From positions 62,001 to 126,000 of the forward strand of contig WSYJ01000130.1 of assembly GCA_020186115.1 (NCBI GenBank): DNA of 64,000 nucleotides. The letters run 5' to 3'. The DNA is from Histomonas meleagridis. Taxonomy: Eukaryota; Parabasalia; Tritrichomonadida; Dientamoebidae. Position numbers and translations under genes: made by a program. This document shows positions 20,531-31,952 of the stretch, in pieces (the first letter of the stretch is position 1; each line of letters starts with the position of its first letter). Under the pieces are notes generated by a model, which did not search any database, was not told the DNA's origin, and saw nothing but the letters and a program-made list of their open reading frames with translations.

Positions 20531-22672
20531 TTATATTCCATACAAATCATTATCTTCCAACTCACCGAATACGGGCGAAGTTGTGTTAGAGTTTTCTGTT
20601 AATTGACAAGACCAAATTCTTGGCGAAGCATTTAATTTTTTCCAATCTATATCTGTATCATCATTCAAATGTGAATATGCATATCCAAAAGCCTTAAACT
20701 TAGCTTCATTATATCTTGCAGTTTCTTCATCAGATGATTTTTGTTGATGTTGCAATATTTCTTTCTGTGCATTATCCTTCTCCAATTCCTTATCTTTACC
20801 ATCCTTCTCTTTTATCTTTATGACTTCTTTCTCGATTTCATCATTCTTCTTCTTTCTTTCTCTTTTCTTCTTCGGCCCTTTACGGACGACTTCACCTGTG
20901 ACTTCACCGGCCACTTTTTTCCTTTTCCTTTGTTGCTTTGTCTCCTGTGGCAGCAACCTTTGGATCTGCATCTGCATTTGCATTTGCATCTGTGGGTGCA
21001 TTGGAATGGGCATAGCTGCTGGCGAGGGCATTGCCATAGCGGGCGAATGCATCACCATAGCTGCGGGTGAAGGCATCACCATAGATGCTGGCGAATGCAT
21101 TGATACAGATGAAGATGGAGGTGGAGGCATTGCCATTGGCGCAGGCGAGTGCATTGCCATAGATGAAGACGAAGACATAGCTATAGATGAAGACGGTGGC
21201 ATTGCCATTGGCGCAGGCGAATGCATTGAAACAGATGCAGGTGAATGCGTTGCCATAGATGAAGAAGAAGACATAACTATAGATGAAGACGGAGGCATTG
21301 CCATTGGCGCAGACGAACGCATTGAAACAGATGAAGACAGTGGCATTGCCATTGGCGCAGGCGAACGCATTGAAGCAGATGAAGACGAATGCGTGGCTGT
21401 AGAAGAAGGTGGAGGCACTGCCATAGGCGCAGGCGAAGGATCTTCACCTTTTTCAAGAGAAACGTTTCTCCTCCGAGGAGGCCTTTTAGGCGGTGGGCGT
21501 TTTGCACCAATATGTATTGGGACTGGAATCGAAGGTACTGGGAAAGGCGCTTTTTGTTGCTTTTGTGATATGTGAGTTACGTCAAATGTTATCTCGTTAA
21601 TTAATATCGAACGATTACACTTTGGACACGAAGAAACTCCGGTTTCTATTACCTGCGCTATGAATTTTTCGACATCGAAAGACTGAACTGGTTTCTTGCA
21701 TCCACAAACAAGCGGATATCCATAATAAGGCCCTTCGATAGAACTACAATCTATGGCTTGTTTCTTCATCAACTCTTGAATTATGTTATTTTTTGGTATG
21801 ACAACAGTTATCGAAAACCAACATAGTGTATTTGGAGATTCAAGTTGAACTAATATCTTCGATTGGTTATGTATTTTCGAACGACGGCCAAAGAAGTAAT
21901 ATAACTTTTCTTCGCCAAATGTTACGGGAGTAATTTCTGTTTCATCTATTTGAACATTTGCTTTTGGTAGAATACAGTTTGGAACAGTAAATAGTTGACC
22001 AATAACATACGGATCGCTCTCGCATGGCGTCAATGGAAGGTTATACGTGAATACATTAGAGATATATCGAAGAAATTGAATATGACGTTTGGATTCTGGA
22101 AGCTGTCTGAATATAAATGGAATTTTGGGCTCAAAGAAAAAAGATAATTGTTCTTGTGTGCCCTTTTGAAGCAATTCGAAAAACGATATTAACGAAGGAT
22201 AGATATTATTATTAGACATTTTTTCGATTTCTGGAAGAATGACCGAAAAGAAGCAATCCACAGATGCTTCACGAGAAGGAGCGGAGATATTAAAAACCTT
22301 TTCGATAATTGATAAACGGTCATTTGATAATGAAGAAATAATTCTGTTAATGGCATTCTTGCTTTGAGCTGGAGTCAAAGGAGTTGGAATATTACTTCCA
22401 GTAAATTTTTCGTTTGATTTTTTTGGGGCTTTTCTTGTTTTTGCTGGATGTGTCGGCTGAGGTTGTATACGAATATTCTGAGGAAATGGTACTGGTTGAA
22501 GTTGTGGACGTCCTTTAAATGGAGGAATCATTTGGTATGGATAATATTGTGAAGGGATCGGATTTGTTTGCCAATATTGAAAAGGATGTTCGGCATTGCC
22601 CAGAGGATGTTGTGGAGTGGTTTGGTTGGTGGGAAAAATAGGTTGGGCGATTCTGTTTTTCCGCAAAGTCAT
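20531..22672 (-). CDS. SP-RING-like zinc finger protein with Met/Pro/Ser repeat
   Basis: A 713-residue protein, start MTLRKNRIAQ. The N-terminal 90 residues are Pro/Gln-rich. Residues ~100-310 are globular and could correspond to a PINIT-type region. Residues ~315-355 carry a Cys cluster (VCGCKKPVQSFDVEKFI ... CPKCNRS) that resembles the SP-RING of PIAS/Siz SUMO ligases in its FD-x-E-x-F and CPxC parts but lacks some zinc ligands. Residues ~413-573 are a Met/Pro/Ser/Ala repeat (units like SPAPMAMPPSSS), followed by a strongly basic, probably nuclear-localising stretch and a helical C-terminus. It is GC-richer than its neighbours. A role in SUMO conjugation is only a suggestion; the frame itself is certain. 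Confidence 0.7.
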   Translation of the reverse strand: MTLRKNRIAQPIFPTNQTTPQHPLGNAEHPFQYWQTNPIPSQYYPYQMIPPFKGRPQLQPVPFPQNIRIQPQPTHPAKTRKAPKKSNEKFTGSNIPTPLTPAQSKNAINRIISSLSNDRLSIIEKVFNISAPSREASVDCFFSVILPEIEKMSNNNIYPSLISFFELLQKGTQEQLSFFFEPKIPFIFRQLPESKRHIQFLRYISNVFTYNLPLTPCESDPYVIGQLFTVPNCILPKANVQIDETEITPVTFGEEKLYYFFGRRSKIHNQSKILVQLESPNTLCWFSITVVIPKNNIIQELMKKQAIDCSSIEGPYYGYPLVCGCKKPVQSFDVEKFIAQVIETGVSSCPKCNRSILINEITFDVTHISQKQQKAPFPVPSIPVPIHIGAKRPPPKRPPRRRNVSLEKGEDPSPAPMAVPPPSSTATHSSSSASMRSPAPMAMPLSSSVSMRSSAPMAMPPSSSIVMSSSSSMATHSPASVSMHSPAPMAMPPSSSIAMSSSSSMAMHSPAPMAMPPPPSSSVSMHSPASMVMPSPAAMVMHSPAMAMPSPAAMPIPMHPQMQMQMQMQIQRLLPQETKQQRKRKKVAGEVTGEVVRKGPKKKRERKKKNDEIEKEVIKIKEKDGKDKELEKDNAQKEILQHQQKSSDEETARYNEAKFKAFGYAYSHLNDDTDIDWKKLNASPRIWSCQLTENSNTTSPVFGELEDNDLYGI
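20955..21440. repeat. Coding minisatellite (Met/Ala/Pro/Ser)
   Basis: An imperfect tandem repeat with words such as GGCATTGCCATAGGCGCAGG, GC-rich against the local background. It encodes the low-complexity region of the SP-RING-like protein and, because of its composition, leaves the opposite strand open for 251 codons. Confidence 0.85.
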
Positions 22673-23370
22673 CGAGAATTTGTTCGAGTCGTTGCACCGA
22701 CTTTTTCAGTAGTAAATAATTGTTAATCTTTTATCAAAATTCTTTTCAGTACAAGCCTGACAATTTTCTGAGTGCCCAAAATACGATTTCTAAGCGAAAA
22801 CCGTTGGTCAGTTACGTACCGGCTCTTTCTTCTACGAAAATATTTCACAATAAAAAAAATAAATTTTACAATGAACGAGTGATATAATGGAAGATTTTGT
22901 AGATAAACTTATCAAAAAAATGAGATGGATTATTAATATACAAAAAATTATGGTGAAATGATTAGAAACACTCAAAGTGGGCGAAAAATTATCTTCCGCG
23001 TTCAAGATCAAAAGTGACCTCTTCGATAACGCATCCCGTCAGATTGACACTTTTATTTAAAGTTTCCCAAAAAAAATGAATTTTTATAAAATTTTGATGT
23101 TATTTTTGGATGTTCTTCACTATTATTAAGTTTCTTTAAGTGTACAATGCCCATTTAATCATAAGAAATAATGAATGTAATATCAATTTTAAAAAAATAA
23201 AATTTAAAGAATTAAAATTAATAAATAAAGAAATAATTCGTTGAGTGAATAATTTTTTAATAACAAAACTTTAAGTAGAAATTCTACAGTAACCCTGTCA
23301 AAAAATGCAAATACAAAAACTTTATTTTTAATAGAAATTTTGTGGTGTAAAATAACGTATTTATTTTATT
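22673..23370. promoter_or_regulatory. Intergenic, upstream of SP-RING-like gene
   Basis: Holds the 3' end of the coiled-coil gene and the promoter of the downstream gene. A GC-richer stretch lies at ~22775-22845; the rest is AT-rich. No specific site identified. Confidence 0.35.
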
Positions 23371-26300
23371 TTATTTTCCTAAAACAGAATAACCAATACA
23401 AAGTAACAAAAATGTTGAAAGCAAAAACATTCTTCTCTTTTTCTGTGCGTAATTTGCATATTTCTGTGCTATATCACTAAATTCATAAAGATATAATAAT
23501 TGTTTATGTTCTAAAATACTTTCATCAAATTTTTGTAATTGATTTCCATTTTGTAATTTCAATTCTATTTGATGATGTTTTTCTTTAAGTTTTTTGATTT
23601 TCTTTGTTTGCTCATTTAAATCATTTTGTAAACCATCAATTTGATCATCTTTAAACTTTTCATTAATTTTTTGTTCTTTTTCTTTGTTCAATTCATCTTT
23701 AATATTTTGGTTATTTTCTTTAAGTGAATTGATTTCATTTTCAAGTTTTTTAATTATTTCATTTTGTTCATTTTTTTGTTTTTCAAGTTCTTGAATTTTA
23801 TTTTCTGCTTTTTCCTTTAATAATTGCATATCAAATGCATCTTTTTGTAGTTGCAAAATTGATTGCGAAGAACCAATGTTTTGCGATTTAAGTGAATTAA
23901 ATTGTTCTTCAAGAAATTTCGAATGTGATTCACTTTTTTCTATGAGTTCTTTTAATTTATCAATTTCGTTACTTTTCATCAAAAGTTCTTTTTCCATTTC
24001 TTTAAGTTTTATTTCATTATCATCAAAACTTTTTTGCAAATTATTAATTTGTTGAGTTTTATCATCGTTATCATTTAGGATTTGTTGAGTTTTTTCTTCA
24101 TTATTTTGGTGATCATTTTCAATTTGTTGTATTTCTTTTTGTAATTCTTTACATTGATTTTCTGATATTTGTAATTTTTCTAAATTTTCTTTGATTTCGT
24201 TTTCTAATTCTTTGATTCTTTGTTGCTTGGCATTTAATTCTTGTTCTAATTCTTCAATGCGTTTCTTATTAGCATTTTCTATTTCATCGTTTTGTGTATT
24301 TTGATTTTCTCTGATTTTGTTGATTTCTTGTTTTAATCCTTCGAGATATTTTTTATTGTTATTTTCTGTTTCTAATTCTTTATTAAGTTTAATTTGGATT
24401 TCGTTTAATTCGTCAATTTCATTTTCTAACTCTTCAATTTTTTGTTGTTTATTATTTAGTTCTAGTTCTAATACCTCAATGAGTTTCTTATTAGCATTTT
24501 CTATTTCATCGTTTCGTGCATTTCTATTTTCTCTAATTTTATTAATTTCTTGTTCTAATTCTTCAAGATTCTTTTGGTTTTCCTTTTCTGTTTCTAATTC
24601 TTTATTAAGTTTAATTTGTATTTCATTTAATTTGTTAATTTCGTTTTCTAATTCTTCAATTTTTTGTATTTTTGAATCTAGTTCGTTTTCTAATTCTTTA
24701 ATGTGTTCTTTATTATTATTTTCTGTTTTTAATTCTTTACTAAGTTTACTTTGAATTTCGTTTAATTCGTTAATTGCATTTTCTAATTCTTCAATTTTTT
24801 GTTGCTTCGCATTTAATTCTTTCTCTAATGCTTCAATACGTTTTTCTTTGTTATTTTCTTCGATTTCATCATTTTTAGCTTTTTGTTTCTCTATTAGTTC
24901 ATTGATTTCTCTTTCTAATTCTTTTATATGTCTTCTGTTTGCATTTTCAGTTTCCAATTCATCATTTCGAATATTTTCTTCTTTCAATCCTTTGATTTCA
25001 TCTTTTAATTTTTTGATTTCTTGTGCTTTTTCATTTAATTCATTTTCTAATTCTTTAATATGTTCGAGATTTTCATTATCAGCAATTGTCATATTGTTTT
25101 GTAGTTCATTAATTTTCTCTTCTAGTTCTACTATCCTTTGAATATTGGAATTAATATCTTTTTCTAATGAGTCGATTATTTGTTGCTTGTTTGCTATTTC
25201 GCCCTCTAATTCTGCTATACGCTTTTGTTTATCATTTTCATCATTTTGATTTTTCATATCACTAATTTCTCTTTCTAATTCTGTAATACGCTTTTGTTTA
25301 TTATTTTGATCATTTTGATTTCTTAAATCGTAAATTTCTTTCTCTAACTCTTTAATTCTCCTTTGTTTATTATTTTCTTCAAAACTTGAATTTTGATTGT
25401 TTTCATTTTGGTTTCTTAAATCATTAATTTCTCTTTCTAACTCTTTAATGCGCTTTTGCTTATCATTTTCATCATTTTGATTTCTTAAATCATTGGCACT
25501 ATTTACTTCAAAGTTATCATTTTCATCATTTTGTTTTCCTAATTCATAAATTTCTCTTTCTAACTCTTTAATGCGCTTTTGCTTATTATTTTTATCATTT
25601 TCATTGTTTTGATTTCTTAAATCATTAATTTCTTTTTCTAATTCTTCAATACGCTTTTGTCGGTTGCCATCTGTTACCAAATTATCATTTTCATCATTTT
25701 GATTTCTTAGCTCAGAAACTTCTCTTTCTAATTCTGCAATACGCTTTTGCTTATTATTTTTATTATTTTCATTATTTTGATTTCTTAAATCAGAAATTTC
25801 TCTTTCTAATTCTGCAATGCGTCTTTGCCTATCACTTTCTGATGCAAATTTGTTGTTTTGATTCATCAATTCATTAATTTCTTTCTCTAACTCTTTAATA
25901 TGTTTTTCTTTATCATTTTCTGTTATAAATTTATTATTTTCTTTATTTCGATTTCTTAAATCAGAAATTTCGGTTTCTAATTTTTCAATTTGTTGAATTT
26001 TGTTATTTAGTTCCTTTTTCATTTGTTTATTTTCCATTAGTATTTGATTGTATTGATTTTCTATATTTTTGATTTTAGTTTCTTCTCCTTCCAAAAAATG
26101 CTTGACTTCAATATTCTCTTGTTCGAGCTTGCTTATCTGACCATTTAAATGCTTAACTAAGCCTTCATATTGAATTTTTTCTGCTTCGATTTGATTGGTA
26201 TTTTTTTCCATTGCATTTTGGAATAAATTTTTCTCTGATTCCAAATTTTGTTTGTCAGATTTCAGCTCATTGATCATTTCTTCAAGTTCAGAAATGCTTT

Positions 26301-26937
26301 TTTGCCTTGATTTATTCTGCTGATTTAATTGAATGATTAGGTTTTGATTTTTTTGGAGTTCAAATTTAATTATGTTGATCTCGTTTTCTTTTTCTATAAG
26401 CAATTGTTTTTGTTGTTTGCTTTTTCCTGAGATTTTTGTGTATTTTTTAAAAAGAACATTCAATTGAGATTGAAGTTTTTTCTTTTCATTTTGTTCATCT
26501 GTGAATGAAAGACCCAAAGAAATACGTTCTTTAAGTTCTTCTATAGTCCAATTATTACCAAGAAATTCTTGTATAACATCTGATACAGATTTCATTTTAT
26601 TTTGAAATTCGATAAGTTTCTCATAGTTGGATAGTTTTTCAACAATTGATTGCCATCCTCCATATTTATCAATTTCATTAAATTGTTTTTCAATAATATC
26701 AACATTTTCTTCCATACGTCCACAAACCCAGGAATATATATCTGTTTGCTGATCATTTCCATTGTATATACCTTCTGAGTGAATTGCTTTTTCTGTTCTT
26801 TGTAATTGTAATCTTATCTTTTCGAAAGAATGGCATATCTGAAAAGTAAAATATGTTAAATCATCAATTTGCTTCATTAAATTTTCATTGGTATTACTTC
26901 CGTATATATTGTCATTTGTTTGCGGCGGACGAATCAT
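23371..26937 (-). CDS. Large tail-anchored coiled-coil protein (golgin-like)
   Basis: This 1188-residue protein is almost entirely Glu/Lys/Asn/Gln heptad repeat from about residue 150 on. Residues ~320-580 contain about a dozen near-identical units of ~22-31 residues (KQKRIAELEREISDLRNQN type). A second, looser repeat (EELENEINELNEIQ type) follows. The chain ends with a basic KKRR and one hydrophobic segment (MFLLSTFLLLCIGYSVLG), a classic C-terminal tail anchor. A giantin/golgin-like tether on Golgi or ER membrane is plausible from architecture alone; sequence identity cannot be claimed from coiled coil. The promoter and first 17 codons lie in the right arm of the inverted repeat, the remaining 1171 in the loop. 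Confidence 0.85.
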   Translation of the reverse strand: MIRPPQTNDNIYGSNTNENLMKQIDDLTYFTFQICHSFEKIRLQLQRTEKAIHSEGIYNGNDQQTDIYSWVCGRMEENVDIIEKQFNEIDKYGGWQSIVEKLSNYEKLIEFQNKMKSVSDVIQEFLGNNWTIEELKERISLGLSFTDEQNEKKKLQSQLNVLFKKYTKISGKSKQQKQLLIEKENEINIIKFELQKNQNLIIQLNQQNKSRQKSISELEEMINELKSDKQNLESEKNLFQNAMEKNTNQIEAEKIQYEGLVKHLNGQISKLEQENIEVKHFLEGEETKIKNIENQYNQILMENKQMKKELNNKIQQIEKLETEISDLRNRNKENNKFITENDKEKHIKELEKEINELMNQNNKFASESDRQRRIAELEREISDLRNQNNENNKNNKQKRIAELEREVSELRNQNDENDNLVTDGNRQKRIEELEKEINDLRNQNNENDKNNKQKRIKELEREIYELGKQNDENDNFEVNSANDLRNQNDENDKQKRIKELEREINDLRNQNENNQNSSFEENNKQRRIKELEKEIYDLRNQNDQNNKQKRITELEREISDMKNQNDENDKQKRIAELEGEIANKQQIIDSLEKDINSNIQRIVELEEKINELQNNMTIADNENLEHIKELENELNEKAQEIKKLKDEIKGLKEENIRNDELETENANRRHIKELEREINELIEKQKAKNDEIEENNKEKRIEALEKELNAKQQKIEELENAINELNEIQSKLSKELKTENNNKEHIKELENELDSKIQKIEELENEINKLNEIQIKLNKELETEKENQKNLEELEQEINKIRENRNARNDEIENANKKLIEVLELELNNKQQKIEELENEIDELNEIQIKLNKELETENNNKKYLEGLKQEINKIRENQNTQNDEIENANKKRIEELEQELNAKQQRIKELENEIKENLEKLQISENQCKELQKEIQQIENDHQNNEEKTQQILNDNDDKTQQINNLQKSFDDNEIKLKEMEKELLMKSNEIDKLKELIEKSESHSKFLEEQFNSLKSQNIGSSQSILQLQKDAFDMQLLKEKAENKIQELEKQKNEQNEIIKKLENEINSLKENNQNIKDELNKEKEQKINEKFKDDQIDGLQNDLNEQTKKIKKLKEKHHQIELKLQNGNQLQKFDESILEHKQLLYLYEFSDIAQKYANYAQKKRRMFLLSTFLLLCIGYSVLGK

Positions 26938-27120
26938 TTTTTATGTATGTTAACGTATATTAAATATTGCGGCCGATAGATTGTGGCGGCGGTTTTGTCT
27001 TTATTATATCAGATAAAAATTTTGTGGCGCAAACATAGAATGTAAAATTTTTATTACTTTATTCAAAAATACCACCGACTGCCTCAACTTTAAAATACAA
27101 TTTTAAGTATTTCATTACCA

Positions 27121-28280
27121 TAAATTTTATTTAAAACAAATAAATATCTTTGCAATTATTATCAATACTTTTTTGTTCAAGTATTAATTTAATAGTTTCA
27201 ATATTCTGTGAATGTATTACATCAACCAAAATATCATGTAGAATTTAATCAATAAAAAGATTTAACTTAAAAATGTCCCAAATTTTTGATGATTTTTGAT
27301 AATATCTGAATTTATTTTCATTCATTCTTCTTCTAAAATTGAAAATATTTCATAGTTACTATAACTAACACATTTAACTCCCTAATCCACTTAGATAATT
27401 AATTTTAAATAATCTATTTTCATAAACATATTTAAAGATATCATTTCGATGAATTTTAATTGTTGTTTCATATGGATCTTCAAATGTTGAGTGATTTTGT
27501 TCATATAAATGAATTATTTCTTCATTTCCACTTGTAAATACAATATTTACCTGTGTTTTCATTGTTTGCATTATTCATAAGTAAATATTTATAACATTGA
27601 AAAAAAAAAAAAAAATGCTGCATAATCAATTAGTGAAACATATTCAGTATTAACAAAAGAAAATCTTTCATAAAGTGATGGTTCAATTGTTTGATTAAAG
27701 TCAAAATCATTTTATGATGATATTTCTTGAAGTTTTTCTATTTCATCATTTCGAATTATTTTCACAATTTCATTTGTGTTAACACCTTCTTTGATTAACT
27801 TCTCATGAAGTTTCCAATCATTCTTTGATAATTCTTCATAATTTTTACATGAAAGATTAAAAACTCATCTTATAGGTTATATATTTCTTCTTTTGTTTTT
27901 AATTAAATCTTGTTCTAACATTTTTCAAGTATATAATATGATTCATCAGAAGTTAAACAGGGAATATATTTACTCAAAATATCATTAATGTTTGGAATGT
28001 TTTGATAATTTTCTTTTTCAAATTCTGTTGTTTTCTTAAAAAAATCAAAATACATTTTAAAATCATTTATTTTTGAGAAAATACAAGAATATATAAAACG
28101 ACAAACAATTAAATTAGAAGAATAAGGAAAACTTGGACCAATTTCAGCCAATATTTCATGTATAGATTTTTCAAGATTTTTTGGAATTAAATTGAATAAT
28201 ATTTGCTCTATTCTTTGTAAAAATAGATTTTTGATTATGCTTTTATTATTGGTTTTCTCTCTTTCTGGTTTGTTTTTCAT
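27121..28280 (-). pseudogene. Ankyrin pseudogene ANK4 (right)
   Basis: Mirror copy of 18318-19478, with the same shared stops plus extra changes. At 27600-27615 a run of 16 A replaces 16 bases that contain C and A in the left arm. ANK4 is truncated at AAAATTTA (27121-27128), where the upstream region of the coiled-coil gene begins. Confidence 0.75.
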
Positions 28281-29301
28281 TAACGGTCACTTATTATGTT
28301 TTTTTCAGAAATTCCTAATTTCGTTCATGAAGGCTTCAAAAAGTGGATCTTTCACTAATTAAGTAAATAAACCTTTCAATTGAAGATAATAAACTATTTA
28401 AATTTTTTCATGAAAAGTGCCATCAAGCTGTGTGATTTTTCCAAAATTGGTTATCCTGTGTCTGAACTGTTTTTATGAACTAGCAGGTGAATAATCTAAC
28501 AAAATTGACCCCTCTAGTGGCATTTATAAATTTACATATAGAATCATGATTTTTTTTTTATTTTCATCATAGAATTTTCAAGAAACTTTTTGTATTTCCA
28601 TTAAGTTTCGCCAGAGCGGTTCCGACCAATTATTCTCACAAAAAAATAGCCAAGTAAAGTTAAGAATTTTCCTTAACGTTCATTCTTGTTATTTTCTTTT
28701 TTATTGACTCTGGAGAGCGATAATGAGAATGCTTCATTAATTTATTGAGATCACCGCCAAAGCCGCTGCTTAAATATTTAAGTTTTTTTCTTCTTTATTT
28801 GTCCAAGCTCAATATTTTTTACCTAATTGATCCATTTCTTGTCTTCCTCATATATGAGATTGAGAAGATGGGTTCAACGTAATGTACTCCGTGTTACATA
28901 CAAAACCATTATTTTTATTATGTTCTTTTCAGAAATTCCTAATTTCTGTTCGTGAATTGACGTAGTCTGAAAACTGAAAAGAATTTGATAATGTACAAAG
29001 GATTTTAATTAAATATGGATATTAATAAATAGAATAACAAAATATATTAATTAAATTAATAGTGAAAAACCTGTAGACTCACATCTTAGAATAATTACTG
29101 TAACATCATTCATAGAGAACTTATTTAATTATATATATATATATATATATAATACATATGTTAATTATATGAATTTAATACATTTGATTTAACTTTAATT
29201 ATGTAATTATCGCAATAATCCTATTTTCACTCACATGTATGTTTTTCACCGAGGTGTAATTAAAACCATTATCATTAATAAATTCGGAAATTTTTTTACA
29301 C
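28281..29301. other. Intergenic, mirror of 17305-18317
   Basis: Contains the TA microsatellite at ~29132-29151 and the same SANT-like relic. No intact gene. Confidence 0.4.
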
Positions 29302-31952
29302 ATGAAAATGCTTATACAAAAAGTACCAATGGAAGGTATTGAATTATCGGAATGGTTTATAATGCAAGATTGCACAAAAACAACAAAAACTTTCAAAATA
29401 GAAAATAAAAATTCGAAAAACCAAAGTATTTCTATGGAAACACTTGTTTCACTTGAAAGAAAAATATTTAACTTAAGTAAAGAAAATCTTGCTACAGTAG
29501 TTGAACTAACAATGGAATTATTTGACATGAATTTTCCATATTCATATAATTTATTGATTTGTAATTTGGTTTACTTTGCATTTTATTCACAAAGAAATAT
29601 AAGTGATCTTTATTTGAGTTACTTAGAAACAATTCAAACAAAAGAAAAGAAATTAATCAAAACATCACTCCAATTATTAATGTTTTTTGTGATAATATAA
29701 AAAAATTAATTCACAAGAATCAAATTATTTAATTGAGAAATGATTGAACATAATTTAGTAAAGTGCAAACATTACCAACGATATTAAATCCAAATATTTT
29801 ACACACTTTAAAACAGAAAAAGAAAATATTCAAAAATATTATTATGATCCATTTAGCGATGCTTTTTAATAAATTACAAAAAACTTTTAATGAATGATTG
29901 GGAACTTCACAAGAAATTAATTTAAAGAAAGGGAGTTAATCCAAATGAAATTGTAAAAATAATCCGAAACGATGAAATCGAAAAACTTCAAGAAATATCA
30001 TCACAAAATAATTTTAATTTTGATCATAGCAATTCAGCCATCACTTTATGAAAGATGTTCATTTACATTAATCAAAAAAATGTTTCACTTGTTGATTATG
30101 CAGCATTTTTTCTGCTGTTAGATGTTTTAAGCATTTGTTGCTAAATGGTGCAAACAGTAAATAACACAGGCAAATATGCAATTGCTGGTGGGAATTTAGA
30201 AATCATTCATTTATAGTGAACAGAATCATTCATCATTTGAAGATGCATATCAAACAGCAATCCAATTTCATAAAAACGATATATTTCATTATATTTATGA
30301 AAATAAATTAGAACAATTAAATGATAAATTGGGATATTATTGTGTTCAAAGCGGAAATTATGAAATTCTTTTATTTTTAGAGCAAGAATGCATAAAAATT
30401 AATGATGACATATTATATAAAATAGCAAAACTTGATAACTTATATATTTTCCAATATTTTCTGCTAAAAAATCAAATTCCAAAAGATATAATGATCTATT
30501 GTTCAGTATCAAATAATATTGAACTTGTGAAATTTATTCTTGAACAAAAAGGAATTAGATACTAAATGCTAAATATGTTAATTTGTTTAATATAATATTC
30601 GTTTTAATATATTATGACTTTAAAATATTTGGAATTTATTTAGAATATTTAAAACAGCTCTTTCTTTTGCATCTGAAACGGGTAATGTTGAGATAGTTAA
30701 ATTACTTCTTAAACAAAATGAAATTGATATTAATACTAAAGGATTTTTTTAGTTTTATATAATATTTATTTAAACGTTTCATCGAAATATAAAATTAAAA
30801 TTTGAAAATTATTTAACATATCCAAAACACCACTTATGCTTGCATCAAAACAAGGTCATACAGATGTAGTTAAATTACTTCTTGAAAAAGAAGAAATTGA
30901 AATAAATACTCAAAATATTCATTGTTTATATATAAAATTTTCTTTAATCATTTTATGTTTCAAAATAAAATATAAAAATTATTAAATATATTTGAAACAG
31001 CACTTATGAATGCATTTAGATGTGGTAACACTGAAATTATTAAATAAAAAAAAAAAAAAGAAGGAATTGAAATAAATACAAAAAATATTTATTTGTTTTG
31101 TTTGATGTTAATGCCATTAATATAGAATTTTAAGCATAAAATTGGAAATCATTTTAAATATTTGAAACAGCACTTATGCTAGCAGCTCAAAATAATTACT
31201 TAAAAATCGTTAAATTATTACTAGAACAAAAAGGAATTGATATTAATGCTAAAGATATTTTTTTATTTTACTTGATATTTATTTTAATAATTTCATATTT
31301 CAAAATAATATTTGGAAATTATTCAAAAAATTTTGTACAGCACTTATGAAAGCATTGAGTTATTATCACATAGAAATAGTTAAAATACTTCTTGAACAAA
31401 AAAGGAATTGATGTCAATGAAAAGAATGTTTATTTATTTTTGTTTAATGTCTATTATAATAAATTGATATTAAAAAATAATATTTGGGGATGATTTAAAT
31501 AATTTCAAACACCGCTTATGAAAGTATCTTTAAATGGATCAATAGAAATTGCTAAATTACTTCTTAAACAAGAAGGAATTGATGTTAATGCTCAAGATAT
31601 TTATATGTTTCTTTTAATTTTTATTTTAATACATTAAAATTTTTAAACAATATTCGGGAATTATTTCTATTGTTTAATACAGCACTTATTAATGCATCTT
31701 GTTTCGGCAATGCAGAAATAGTTAAATTACTTCTTGATCATGAAGGAATTGATATTAATGCTAAAAATATTTATTTTATTTGATATTTATTTTAATAATT
31801 TTATATTTCAAAATAATATTTGAAACTTATTTAAATTATTTCAAACAGCACTTTATGTAGCATCTATACAAGGAAATGCCAAAATAATTAAACTTTATAA
31901 TGAAAAAGTAAAACAAAACTATTGTCATGTCTTGGGAATAATTGATAATTAG
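29302..31952 (+). pseudogene. Ankyrin protein ANK3, right copy with many indels
   Basis: Same gene as 14659-17304. The first block is open only to ~29660, then broken repeatedly by single-base insertions, several in non-homopolymer sites (near 30025, 30149 and 30213). The cassettes themselves mostly stay open. One cassette has a run of 14 A (31046-31059) in place of codons present in the left arm. The last cassette ends KLYNEKVKQNYCHVLG then a short tail and stop at 31950-31952. Confidence 0.75.
31046..31059. other. A14 tract replacing 14 coding bases
   Basis: The left arm (15553-15566, reverse complement) reads TACTTCTTGAAAAA; here all fourteen are A, length unchanged. This removes the codons for LLLEK in one ankyrin cassette. 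Confidence 0.8.

Noticed and set aside
20820-21575. A 251-codon open frame on the plus strand opposite the SP-RING-like gene
   Set aside because: It exists only because the coding minisatellite lacks stops on both strands. The product is a Gly/Glu/Asp/Ala/Ile repeat that mirrors the Met/Pro/Ser repeat, and the minus-strand frame is far longer, with recognisable features.
24317-25141. Ser/Phe/Leu-rich open frames on the plus strand opposite the coiled-coil gene
   Set aside because: They are complements of Glu/Lys/Asn-rich heptads; no start context or independent motif.
31254-31336. Spacers as U12-type AT-AC introns (they often start ATAT after AAAG and some precede CAC)
   Set aside because: The ATAT start is just the variable codon after Asp/Asn, is absent in several units, no TCCTTAAC-like branch site is present, and the AC end is part of a Thr-Pro codon pair.
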